From Owenia fusiformis (taxonomy: Eukaryota > Annelida > Polychaeta > Sabellida > Oweniidae), in assembly GCA_903813345.2 (NCBI GenBank), contig CAIIXF020000012.1, positions 32,496,501 through 32,560,500 on the forward strand: 64,000 nucleotides of DNA. Direction: 5' to 3'. The position numbers and the translations under genes were made by a program. The first letter of the stretch is position 1, and the number at the start of each line of letters is the position of its first letter. A model generated the notes under the pieces. It searched no databases. It was not told where the DNA came from and saw nothing but the letters and a program-made list of their open reading frames with translations. Positions 10,597-23,300 of this stretch are shown here, in pieces.

Positions 10597-11069
10597 AGGG
10601 GACAGTGGAGTAAGGGCCGTGGGGCAAGACGGACAACCAAGTTTATTTTATTGTTTTAGAGTATATGTGATTATTCTGACATGGGATCATCATGGCACCG
10701 ACATCGCGTGCCGTTCATTTTGTTCCATTTCAGCGCCAGATTCAATCGGTGGCACTTTCCCCAAAAAGTGGCTCTTTTCGCCCCACTTTTGTAAGACTTT
10801 GGTAAAACCTACAAATCAAAGAGGGTTTTTGATAGAACGGCTCTTCTTGCCTCACGGGGACCCTTCTTGCCCCATGACCACACAAGAATCATTTTTTTCA
10901 AAGATGAGGGGCATATTAGCAATTCAAAAATTTATTTCAAAATCATTGTATCTCAGAGAACCAATGTTCCTTGTTTCAATAAACATAGGTTCGGAGGACA
11001 GAAACCCGATATTTACAAGCTGTTAAAAATGACTGCTCTTAGGGTGTCCATCTTGCCCCACTGTCCCCT
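10597..11069. mobile_element. TIR element next to the polycystin-like promoter
   Basis: AGGGGACAGTGG with GGGGCAAGACGGACA near 10597-10635 is mirrored by TGTCCATCTTGCCCCACTGTCCCC, in two imperfect parts, ending about 11069. The overlapping frames inside have no known domain. Its right end lies about 70 bp from the CRE cluster, so it may mark the upstream edge of the promoter. Confidence 0.6.
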
Positions 11070-11104
11070 TGGTTACATTTGCATAGATTTGCAACAATAA
11101 TGAC

Positions 11105-11214
11105 GACAATAACGTCACATCGTGTCTCATGACGACGATGACGTCAAAAGTAGAAATGACGTCTATGTTTGACGTCATAAATGTGTGACGCATAACTTCC
11201 TCTCAAAATGGCGG
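11105..11214 (+). promoter_or_regulatory. CRE cluster and YY1-like site upstream of the polycystin-like gene
   Basis: Two perfect TGACGTCA palindromes (11139-11146 and 11170-11177), one TGACGTCT (11157-11164) and ACGTCA half-sites near 11112 and 11185 lie within about 80 bp. AAAATGGCGG, a YY1-like core, follows at 11205-11214. The start codon is at 11277. No TATA box is seen. CREB/CREM-type factors bind TGACGTCA; CREM drives many male germ-cell promoters, which would fit a REJ-family gene, but that link is inference. Confidence 0.55.
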
Positions 11215-11276
11215 TCTCTGCATACGGCTGGCGATTTTAGATTCATTAATGTATTATCTCTTACAAATATTCCACT

Positions 11277-11364
11277 ATGAATGCGTATTTGGGCGTGCTG
11301 CTTGTTGCACTACTGATGGTTCGACGATCACGTCAAATGGAAGAACATCAAATGTCAGATGACG
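11277..11364 (+). CDS. exon 1: signal peptide of the polycystin-like protein
   Basis: The ATG at 11277 opens MNAYLGVLLVALLMV followed by basic residues, a plausible signal peptide. The exon ends at 11364 with G before GTATTT (phase 1), and the next exon begins with two bases completing GAT (Asp). The frame stays open only 12 more codons past the donor. The ATG lies about 60 bp downstream of the YY1-like site. A transmembrane anchor type is less likely, given the extracellular repeats that follow. Confidence 0.65.
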
Positions 11365-14300
11365 GTATTTTCAACTGTTTGTTATAGATTATTTTCGGCA
11401 CTTCTACTTATAAAAATTGAACGTCAACAACAAAAACAACAACGTTACACTCAGGTTACACTTTATCGTGTTGTGTAAAGTTTTGGGCTTGGTCTCTATT
11501 AAAAAGCCTAGGCTATTAGCGAAATAGACGTCGAGCTCCATTGGTTTACACCTCAGACCAGAACGTAAAAAAACATAGAGTCATGACTTAAAACCTCCTA
11601 AAAGACCACGTGCCATAAATACAGTGGGTTTTATTAAAACAATATGTTGTTTTTCTCAATTTAAACATATCAAAAGTCTCCTCTACACTATATTGACAAT
11701 TCTAAAATGGGTATGGATATTGAAATGAGTTAAAGTTAAAAACCACACTATCCCATGTTATTTTCCCATATGGAAAATCGTGCTATCCGTTGTTTTCAGC
11801 ATAATTTTGGTTATCGAAAATTGATATCTTCAAAACTAGAATGCCATTCTATTTTTGAACATGTCTTAGATCCCTTGTTGAATAATGTTTTCATGCAATA
11901 AAAATCAGAAAAAGAAGATCCTCTTTTGAGTACAATACCTGTAGGTTCAATATTTTGAAAAAAATTTGACATGGGATCCCTATTCATAAGTTTTCGAATT
12001 GCTTGATTTATATTTTTATCATCATGGGTACTTCACTTGAAAGAAAACATATTGTTTTAATAACGACCACTGTATTTATGCCCAGAAAGTACTCATGGTG
12101 AAATATATGACCGTCTAAAATCACTTGCCATACTGCACGTGGTCTTTTGAATCGATTTCACTTGTCGGTCAGGCCCTAAACATGGTAACCAAATCTGTCA
12201 GGCCCAGTCATATACTCCCTGATTCTGAAAAGTCGAAGATCTCCGACGTCAGGGAGTAGATAACTGGACCAGATTGATTTGTTTAGCCCTAGGGGTACTT
12301 TCAGTTGTACACGACCTGAGGTCAGTGCTGTTCGTAATAAACGACACTTGTAATCACGTCACTCCTCATGAACCGTTGAGTGGAATTTAATCATTAAATT
12401 GTTATTTAATGACCAAGAGTAGAATATTTTATTTTATTTAAAATACTTGTATTCTTATCACACTCAAGAATTATTTAATATCGTTCAGAGTCTTAGCATT
12501 AATGATTAAGAATCTTAAAAATAGTCCTATATGTATTTTACATTGCACTGAAATAAAGCTGAGTGACCAAAACACACACTTTTAAAATTTCACTATTGAG
12601 ATAATTAAAAATTCTAAACAATTGTTGCCTGACCATTTGGATTTATAACATTTCAGATGAGGCTCGAATGGAATGCTCTATGCGTATGTTTAACCCGACA
12701 ACAGTGGTGAAGGTCCCATTTGGAGTCTTGTTTGATGTGAACCACGACTGCACAAACCCAGACCTTCCAATCATCGGCAAAGGCGATTTGAAATTGCGTA
12801 CCTCTTTCATTGAAGGCACGTGGGATGTTCAAGTATCCTTTGGAAACGATGTTCATTTAGCAAAACAAATAAATATGACATTGAATCTTGATAGGCAGTC
12901 TTCAGAGTTTTGTCAGATACAAGGTAACACTGCTATATCTTCGAACGAGTTAGCCGATGTTCCACTCGGTGAGACGAGATTATCGATTGATATGGTGGAC
13001 TACAAAGCGCACGATTCGCCCCATCTTTTCTTCATGCAGGATGTCATTATTCAAGATGGCGCCACGAATTCAGAAAATTGTCCGCCATTGTACGAAGCGA
13101 AATTGGGTTTTCAAGCAGCTGATATGCCAAACCTGCCAGCTTTCTCCGAGAATGATAACACTGAAGTGAGTTGTTCTTTACCAATTGGACGCTGGTCGTT
13201 CGAAGTCACCGCTGCCCATCACAGTGTAAAACGAGATCTAAATGTTGATAATAGCGCTATAATCAACAGCCTGTTGATTCCACCTATCGGATACGCTGGC
13301 ATGATACCAATGGGCATTGCAACTGTGGCTGAAGGAACCCATTATAAATCATTCAGTCTCACTGGGAACGTTTATGCTGGTGTTAATCCTTATGAATATC
13401 AACCACAACATCCATCGGATAATATGGGTTGCCACGACCCATACGCAGACTCTGTGAACAAAATCAACTACGTGTCCATGCACATAGAACAATCCAAATG
13501 TGATGGTGACGTCAGAACTGTTCCAACAAGCGGATCGTGGGATATAAAGATTGTTCCCATTGCTCCCGGGGAATGGGAAGGTACTTTGGAAATATTATCT
13601 TTAGGCACAGTAGCTAGTGGTCTATATTTCAATTATGTGATGATGCCTGCAGACGACGGGTCATTCTTATGTGGGCATTCTCCAGTTTCAATCACCATAC
13701 CAGATGTTTCATATTTTGACTTAGTTGACTCTGAAATATATGAAATAAGGATGAATTTTACATTTCTGATGGAGGACGATCTTAGATTTTCTTTCAAAGG
13801 GAAGTTCAAGGCAACAAATACTGCGGGATCTCCGAACTGCAACGTACCAATGTTTGAGGGCAACTTTGGTTTGACAAGTCAGACGCCAGCTGAAATGGTG
13901 CTTCCTCATTCTAAAGACTCGTTTGCTCTATATTCTCTACCACGTGGTCAGAATTGGGCGGTACTGCTTGAGATAGGTGGCGCTCCATATTACGCTTTCG
14001 GTGAAACAAATGGTATGGACGACATGCGAACTGTGTACATGAATCCTCAGCCTGACAGATATCCAGGTTTATATCCTCTAGTTCTACGAGCATCTGATTC
14101 AGCCCGTGGAATTGTATACGAGGTCACATCCATGATTCATCTGGAGGATCTGGATCAGCAACACTATTATGATCAGGGGCCACATTGTAATATGGACTAC
14201 AGTAACGATTTGTACACAGTTGATTTCAGTATAAGAGAAGGCATGAGTGATGGAGAAAAGACTGTTATTGCCCTTGATCAAGACATCACCATTGAAGCAA

Positions 14301-17300
14301 GATTTATACCAGCTTTGTGGACAGTTCAAGTGAAAATAGATGACTTCTTCTATGAATCTGAGGCAGAGACACACATGGTAAACTGCACTGTCGCTCCAGC
14401 GGTAATTGAAATACCCAATGATAAATGGAATGGTATGGTTAGCACTGGTGACAAACTTCTTACAATCAATATGACAGCAGCAGAGGGAGGATTCAGTATT
14501 TCATACAAAACTATAATTAGTGTACAAGACACACCCCGGGGTGATGCAGATCGCCAGCAACTGTACAGGAACGAAATAGGTTTATCAAGTTCGAACCCCA
14601 ATCAAATGTCTTTACCTGCTGATGCAAATCTTTACTTCAAATACAGATTCCAGCCAACAAAACAACGCGATATCTCTCTTAAACTTGGGGATATCATTTA
14701 TGAGAAAGAGGCTGCATCTGACTCTGGTAATGTCACAATTCCACCAGATCGTGACGAAGGGACATATATGTTTGAGGTTACCATAACACCGCATGGTCAA
14801 CAAAGCCAAGAAGAGTTCCGATTGGTTACTATGTTATTTCTTGGTGAATTTGAACCAGGGAATTACAATGAAAACCAAGGTTGTTACGATCCGCAAGCTG
14901 GGAGTACAGTAAGACTTAACAGAGTGTCGGTTCATTTGGGAGGTACAATGTGTGATAAGGAAGATACTGTGTTTATATTAAGGAATGAATCGCTTGATAT
15001 TAGCGTTACGCCGCTCTTTGAAGGAAGGTGGATAGCTATTGTACAAGTGGACGATACGACAATCCAGAATACAACAATAGAAGCAAATATGATTAGAGCG
15101 GAAGATCAACTAGGCACATGTTTAAGTTACCCAGTTCACATAAATTTACCATCAGATGTATATCTTGATGAAGGTTTGCGCATGGGCAAAATTAAACTCA
15201 TACATATAGAGACCAATATAGCCACAGAATGGAGCAGACCCTTTGTTGTCATGGATCATCCACAGGAGCTTGGTCACCACCAATGTAAGGACTTCGAGGC
15301 AACATTTGGCCTCACTAGTCAAATTCCTGACGAGATTGTCATATCACAAACTAATAAAAACCATATGGTATACTCTCTACCTGCTGATAAAAGTTGGGAT
15401 GTTTATTTAGAAATACAAGGGAGGAATTTTTCTAAACGTGTTGTTCCTTTTTCCAACGGTGGGCCACTATCGTTGGAATTTACTACCTCTCCTACGATGC
15501 CTCCGGGTCAGTATGACATAACAGCAAGTGTATTTAGTCTAGAAACTAACGAAACATTTGTGATATTCTCCAAAGTCAAAGTAGAAGATCTCTCCGTGAC
15601 TGGAGGCCATGGCGGTGATGGAATTAAAAATGAAACTCCCGACACTGATTGCAATAATATGGATCCTAAATCAGACATACCTCCTTTTGCAAGGTTTTCA
15701 ATAGGGATACAAGAAGGTGAGTGCAGTGGATCGAAGAAGGCCTCTATGACACTTAGTAAGCAAGGTCCATGGACGTTTGCGGTACAGCTGCCAATTTATG
15801 GAGTTTGGAATGTATCAGTGACAGTAGGAAGATATAACATCGGACCATTTGAATTTTTAAACATGCCAAATCTGCACAATGTTGGTGGGCATGGTACATC
15901 GTGTCAGGCTCCTGATAGTTTCTTTGAAATACCTGCCAGTAAATTAGAAAAGTTCAGTGGAGGTGTTCAGAAACTTACCGTTGTGATGACAATGTCGCAA
16001 GAACCAACAGAGATGGCAATAATGAGGGTTTCATTCTCAAATATGGTCGAGATAGATTCAATGCCCCGCAATAAGAGGGCTGCAAGTAATAGCGTTGATA
16101 CTTGCTCATTGTTCGGGGGAGAGTTTGCACTTTCTAGTCAGTCAAGTCGAGGAATGCAGCTTTCAAAATCGAAGGCAAATGAGCTTTTTGTTATGTTAGA
16201 AACTGGGCGTTGGGTGGTGGTTACATCGTTAGCTGGTAACGAGGTGAAGAAAACCATTAGTGTGAAAAGGGCGTCTACTATCAACAGAATGACGGTTGTT
16301 GCTGATCCAACTGCTTCTTCAGGAACAGCTCTGTTTACAGCTAAAGTCAATCCATACAGAAAAGACTATGGATTTTATTTATCAATACCTGTGTTTATGA
16401 TGGACTTGGTAGCAATTAAACAGAATGGTTCAACTTGTATTCTTTCAAAAGGGAGAAAAATTGTAGCGATATCTGAACAATACCCTGTAAACAGGATCTT
16501 AAGAGGTTCTGGACAAATCATTTGATTCTGGACTTGACATATTTTTTTTCCAACGAAATCACATCCAAGGGTTGAATTTTTATTGGATATTTAGAGAGCG
16601 AGTCCTGTATTGATTTCAATAAAAAGGTTAAAATAGAACGCTATTTGAGAGTTAATCTTATACTTTCATTACATTGATAAATTAAGGCAAATTCTGAAAA
16701 ATTTTAAAGTGCATTTTTTATGAAATATTATCCAAGTATTTAGATGAAACGGTCTTATTTAAATACAAATCATAACATGATGATATTTTTTCATAAAATA
16801 TTTCTTCAAGAAATTCAATTGAAGGCTCAAGATAAAACGAGCTAATTTAGGTGAAAACCCTTACATGATGATGTGTTTTCATGACTTCTTTCATAAAATT
16901 CCATCAAGGGGTGAAAATAAAATGATCGAATTTAAGTGATTTAAGGATCACGAGGATAGGTTTTCTTGGATATTTTCTATGAAATCCCATCCAGTGGTCA
17001 AGGTAAAATTTTTATTTGGTATATTTGGTCACGTGTTCGAACCCATAGAACCATATAGGAACGTCATTTTGAATGTTACGTGATAAATCCATATAAGGCT
17101 TTTAGAACAATCAGGGGAAAGATGAGGGGAAACCCCTGACACCTGTTCACGATTTTATCCGAACGTCCATCGGATCATTTCGGTTTTTATGCACTTCATT
17201 ATTTTACCGAAGTTTGCCGATTCGATTCGTCGTATTTCGGAATATTGGGGACAATTTTATACTCCATTGGGAGTATTTTTAATCTACTTCTTATTACGAA

Positions 17301-20300
17301 GATTCCCGAACCTTGTTCGGATTAATCCGGATTTTCTGACCTACTTCATCTACCGAGATTTAACGAGTTTACATTCGGCTCATTTCGGAATCCTGGTGAC
17401 AATTTTATACTCCATTGGAGTATTTTTGATCTACTTCTTATGACGAAGATTTCCGAACCTTGTTCGGATTAATCCGGATTTTCTGACCTACTTCATCTAC
17501 CGAGATTTAACGAGTTTACATTCGGCTCATTTCGGAATCCTGGTGACAATTTTATACTCCATTGGAGTATTTTTGATCTACTTTTTCTGGATTTTGCCCT
17601 ACTTATTATATCTTTACAACAAGCAAATCAAAAAATTCGCCATGAACGGGTCTCGATCGACTAACCTAGAGCATGGAAGCTAGGCACGTTAGCCATGAGG
17701 CTAACGTGCAACCGATACGAAAGGATAAAAGTATTATATATTTATACCGAGCGTCAATTCAAAATGATCTTCACTTTTGACTGCACGTAAATACAACTCG
17801 TCAGTTGTATCCAGAATAGATGAACGCCTATGGTACTAGTGAATAACCAAGTCCCAGGCGAGTGGTTCGCACCCCACCGTGATATGTTATTTTTGCTTTT
17901 TTAATACGACAGAAAGGAGCAAGGTCACTGGCATGTAGCGGTCCTGATATCGATACATTCTACATGCAATAAAACCAGATACCTGCGTGTGATTAAAACT
18001 ACATGTTAGAGCGTCGATATCCTACAAATTCTATTTTTTCATAAAAATATTTTTTCATGAAATCGAATCGAAGGGTGAAGATAAAACGATATTTTAGGTA
18101 AAACAGCTTTACATGATCTGGTGATGTGTTTTCATAACTTTTTTCATAAAAGACCATTCTCGGTTTGGAGAACAAAGTTCGTCACTCTAATTGAGCGTTA
18201 TCCCTGCTTCGGACAAATTTGATTTTTTTACATAATATAGATTTGAATGTCTTCTTTTGAATAGTCATAGTTTAATTTGGGTAATATTTCTAGATTTTTC
18301 ATATAAAAATTACTAGTGAAACACCCAACGTCGCTTTTATGATTCGTACCACTTTTTTAACTTGGTGTATTGCATATTTCCGTGGGTTGATTTGAAAAAA
18401 AGACAAACAACGTATACATGAATATGTCATAAGCATATAGTGAGATAATTGTTAGATTAGGTTTGCTATAAGTGACTTTAAAACAAAAAAATAAAAAACA
18501 TTAGTTCACGTGTTAAAGTCCCATTGACCACGACATCAAGGAAAATTGAGCTTTTTGTCATCAGACATCTTTATAGATGGAACTAGCTATGTACTACATT
18601 TTTAAATACACTCACATTGTACATGTAGCTGTAATATCTAAGATGTTATTTTTATTGATGAAAAGATTCTTACATACTAAAGTTACATTAAAATATCAAT
18701 TGCAATAGCCACCTGTTTTTAACATCCCTTTGTCACTAATCCCTTAATTATCTCTGTGTATCTTAAACGTGTGTGTGTTCGATGTTGATAGCACCCGAGT
18801 GCAACCTAAGGAGCACATACAATACATTTTGTGTATGCCCAGTCTGGCCGCCTTATATCTGCCTGCACCGAGAAATGGGCGCAGCTTTGACAATTAACGA
18901 ATGATATAACGATATCACGGATTTCACCGAATGTTATTCATCCCTAAATAGCTTTTTTATTTAGTCTTATGATCCGACTGATGTTTCAATTTTTTGCAGT
19001 GACTCTGAAATTGCTGCGCCAGATATGACATCACAGCGACTCATTTTCCTACATTTAAATCACTAAACTAAATCAATTGAAACATAATCATTAAAGAATG
19101 AGGACCTTGTATTTTACTTTGGACGAGGGTAGTGGCCATGTCTTGGCATGGCTAGTTGTGCATTAACGTTTGATACTGTTGTGCGGATAAAAATAATGAA
19201 TATATGTTAAAGTAGCACTAAACAGATACTTTTAAAGTTAAAAGAATATAGTTACATTTAAAGAATGGGCCCAACGAATAGATATTGAATATAGGACTCG
19301 TTTGATGAAACGTTCGTTCTTTTAATTCTAATAAACCTAGAAATCAATCAACGATTAAGTAAATTGACAAGACTTCATGTTCAAGTTGGCTGAATTTCGT
19401 GTAACTTAACTCTGTTATGTTTCTAGATTTTACATATGGAGAACAGAATTCGAAATCATAATCACAATCGTATTTTAAGGCAAATAGGCCATGAATATGC
19501 TTTTAGTTACACGGTGGATGATCAAATTAACACATTTTGGATGTTGAATTTCATTTCAAGTTCATTCGAATTTACGCATTATCGTGGGAAAGCCCATGGC
19601 ATTATCCAATAAAATTGATATATATACTGTCTAGGCTGAGACTAACATATATAATGTTATTTAATGTATTTAATATACAGGATATATCTGAGAAAGTTAT
19701 GCAATATATCTACACGAGAAATAGTAGGGACCGAGGGTTGATATATTACCTTTACCTGTCGAAAATCGAGTATAAACTATGAGGATTAGATACGCATTGA
19801 ATGTAATGGAACCGTCATGTAATAATTAGAAATGATAATCACAATCAAATCATGAATATTTTATCTAGATTTAAAGTGCTTAAGATTTATTTTTAAAACT
19901 CAACCGAACTATTAACATTTAAAAGCACCGAACGAATTTTCTGGGGATTGCTGATGAGCGGGTGGGATGGGATGGGAGGGATAAAATGAAATACTAGATA
20001 AAATATTGATACCTTTACGCATGTCAATCTCAAATTAGAATGCATATATCATTATCTCTTTTATTCTTCTGTATTGTAATACGATAGTCTGATTATTGTC
20101 AATATCCTATACATGAAATAATGTACAACGTGTATTCTACATTGAATAACAAACGAAATAAAACTCATCTTTGTACGAATTTATTTTTCATATGACACAA
20201 AGTAACATAACATTGTTATATGTTGCATTTACGACTACTACAGCAAATCAGAAAATTCGTACAATATCAAACGTAAGAGTTGTTCACAAATACATTGGTA

Positions 20301-23300
20301 TTTTGATATGAGTATCATGTAGTATTAAAATATTAAAATCATATGATCAGCAAGTTTATAAGCTTAATATTGTATTGTTTTTTATTTAAGTGTCGCATGC
20401 TTAATTTCATACATATACATCTGTACAATCATCCAAAAAGCCTCGAGCCACCAATGGCTTATGAGACACTGCTAATCAAAATAAATCATATAATATTATA
20501 TAATAAGATGCATAATATGAGTCAGTTGCAGAAATAGGATTATGAATAAAGCAAAGTTCATGACCTCTATTACGAACATTGTTTGATGAACTCGATCACT
20601 CAGTCAGTTGTTGAACATATGCAAATGTGGTCAGGTTATAAATATAAGTACAATTTAAGTCCATGATATTTTCACATATTGAACATAACACTCAGTTCAC
20701 AAAGAGATGTATACAAATCTAATCCACAAGTAGAAATGATTGTTTCATGCTGTTTATGCATTGTGTATAAACTGTAATCCAAAACATGAATAAAGTGGGC
20801 AAGAGGTGGTTGTATGATGGCCCATAAAATCACATTATGTAACACCGGCACCCTGGTTCAATATAGTGCAGTGGCCCATGTTTGATATACGTACATCAAA
20901 ACTCATGTTTTTTCAAGGAAAGAAGCTAGATTAGTGATATATTGAAAAATCAAACTACTATACCCCAATACTGTAGCCCGTATTTCTTTAAAAGGAATAC
21001 AGGCTACAGTGAAGTTGCAAATGGAGGACCTTTGTTTATTTCCATAGTTCTGGAGGAATACTAGATTTTACATTGTATAGATTCATCGAGCAGTTTGCAA
21101 CGCACTATCACCAGAAAAGTCCTATGGAAAAGGACAAAGAATACCCGCTCTATTTGCAACTTAACTGTACCCTGTATTCTTTTTAAATGTGTTCACGTGG
21201 TAGGGTAGTGTGATACTCCCTCTGCCTATGCCTACATCGTTCAATCTTTTTTTCATAGTATAACGCCTTATTAATACAACAGTTATTGAGCTGTTAAGAA
21301 AACATACTAACAAACAAACCACCGAGTTTAGAGTAAGACATATACATGTATTGTTCTATTATCAAATCATATATTGTGTCCCAATTCTAAAACGTTAACA
21401 GTTTATGGTGTACAATAGAACTATTACTATTAACCACTTTAATATATTTAGACATAAAATATCAAGTTACTCATCAGCCAACAAATCTCAAAATATCGAA
21501 AAATGAAAAATACGAGGTACTTGTTCACTCAAATCTAGGAGTCAATTGGTAATGTGTACCTATAGATAGTTCTCAAAGTAAATGAGCAAAAGCGTAACAT
21601 TTGTATGTAGCATGCTTCATAAAACACTAAACTTAGCCCAAAAAGTAAGCGTGCATTTTGTTCCTGGCACTGATTGGTTAATAAGTGAATACAATTCGTT
21701 GAATGCACGATGCACTCAAAAGATTAGCAGCTGGGAAAGGCTATTGAACAAAAAGTACGCTTTCGTACTCAAAAAGGATTACCCTTTTACAACTTTGACA
21801 ACTTTGAAGCATGAACTTCGGAAGATCTAACGAAATGTACTTACTGTTACCCTGTGGATCCCAGGGTTTTGATATGTTCTACAAAGTCATGCAAAGACAG
21901 ACCATATATGCACTAAAAATATCTGTGACACTTGTATGATATGTATTCCACTTTGAACCACCATCTATTTCAATATTGTGAAAATATATATTTCCCAAAT
22001 TATGAAATAAAGGAGCTTGTATTCGCGAATGCCGCTAACGCCTGTCGGCTACCGGATAAACCTACTTTACTATTTTATGGGCAATTCATTAAAATATTAA
22101 TGGAATATTGTCAGGTTCTTTTCATATTTAAATGAGTCGCCCATAGAATGGTAGGTTAATCCGGAAGCTGAAATCTTCCATTCCCAAATCATAGTCTTAG
22201 CTTGTATTCGCAAATGCAACTAACGCCTGTCGGCTACCGGATTAACCTATTATTTTACTGGAAACTCATGTCAATACGAATAGTACCTGCCACTATTCCA
22301 TTCATATTTAAATGACTTGGTCATATTATACTGGGTTAATCAGGTAGCCGGAAGGCAGTTGCATTCGCGAATATAAGGTTAGCTTGTATTCAATAATGCA
22401 AGAAACGCCTGTCGGCTACCGGATTAAACTACCTCTGGAGACATCGGGATTTTAAAGCGGCGTGCAAAGCGTAATCGGGTACACCCCAGTTCTCCGAAAC
22501 CCAGTTGTCCGAAACCCATTACTCCGAAAAATAAAGTCATAATTTACCAGAGAAAGCGGGGGGCGTAGCTTACTTAAACTTACGTCAGTTTCATGCCATG
22601 TATTTGGCCAAATTAATGGCATGGACGCATTCTGTTATTCATAGATCTCTCTCTCACTTTGAATTGCATCCATTGCATGGCGTTACCAGAATGGCAGGAA
22701 CGGGAGATTTATTTTACATTGTGATTCTAAAAAAAAGGTTATTAAAACACAATATATATTACGGAACAGTTTATCTTATCTTCTTCAATCTCTTTTATAT
22801 AGGCAAAATAAAATGAAACATTTTGAAACAGATAAAATAATTTATCGCATAGAACTTTAAGAATAAAACAGTATACAAATTACGTTGTCAAAATATTTCG
22901 TCGCATTTAATTTCTTAGTCTCGGTCTCTTATCAAATCGTAAAAGAATAAAACATTCTATACTTAATCACTTGGGATTTATGTTTCGGCATTCGTTTCAG
23001 GCATTTGTTTTTTATGTTCTTCTCCTGAAATGTATTTGTTTGACAATAATCAGAGAAAGTGCGTATACGTATAAATATGCCACGCAAACAAACGGGTGTG
23101 ACTTCAATTTCTTGTCTGTCTGAGGACGTATTGGGAACGAGGTAGAATTAAAGAATTCTTATGAACGAGTCATGCAAGATACTAGAACTAGTAAAGTAAT
23201 GTAAATGGATAAGTTAATTTCTGATGGATCTGGATATAATATATTTCAAAACTTTGTAAACACTAGATAACTTCATTTAGGCAGATATAGTATCTTGATA

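Noticed and set aside
16487-16525. Last 13 codons of the long exon 2 frame as a true C-terminus
   Set aside because: They lie inside the inverted-repeat element, and splicing at 16486 restores the repeat pattern and the remaining domains.
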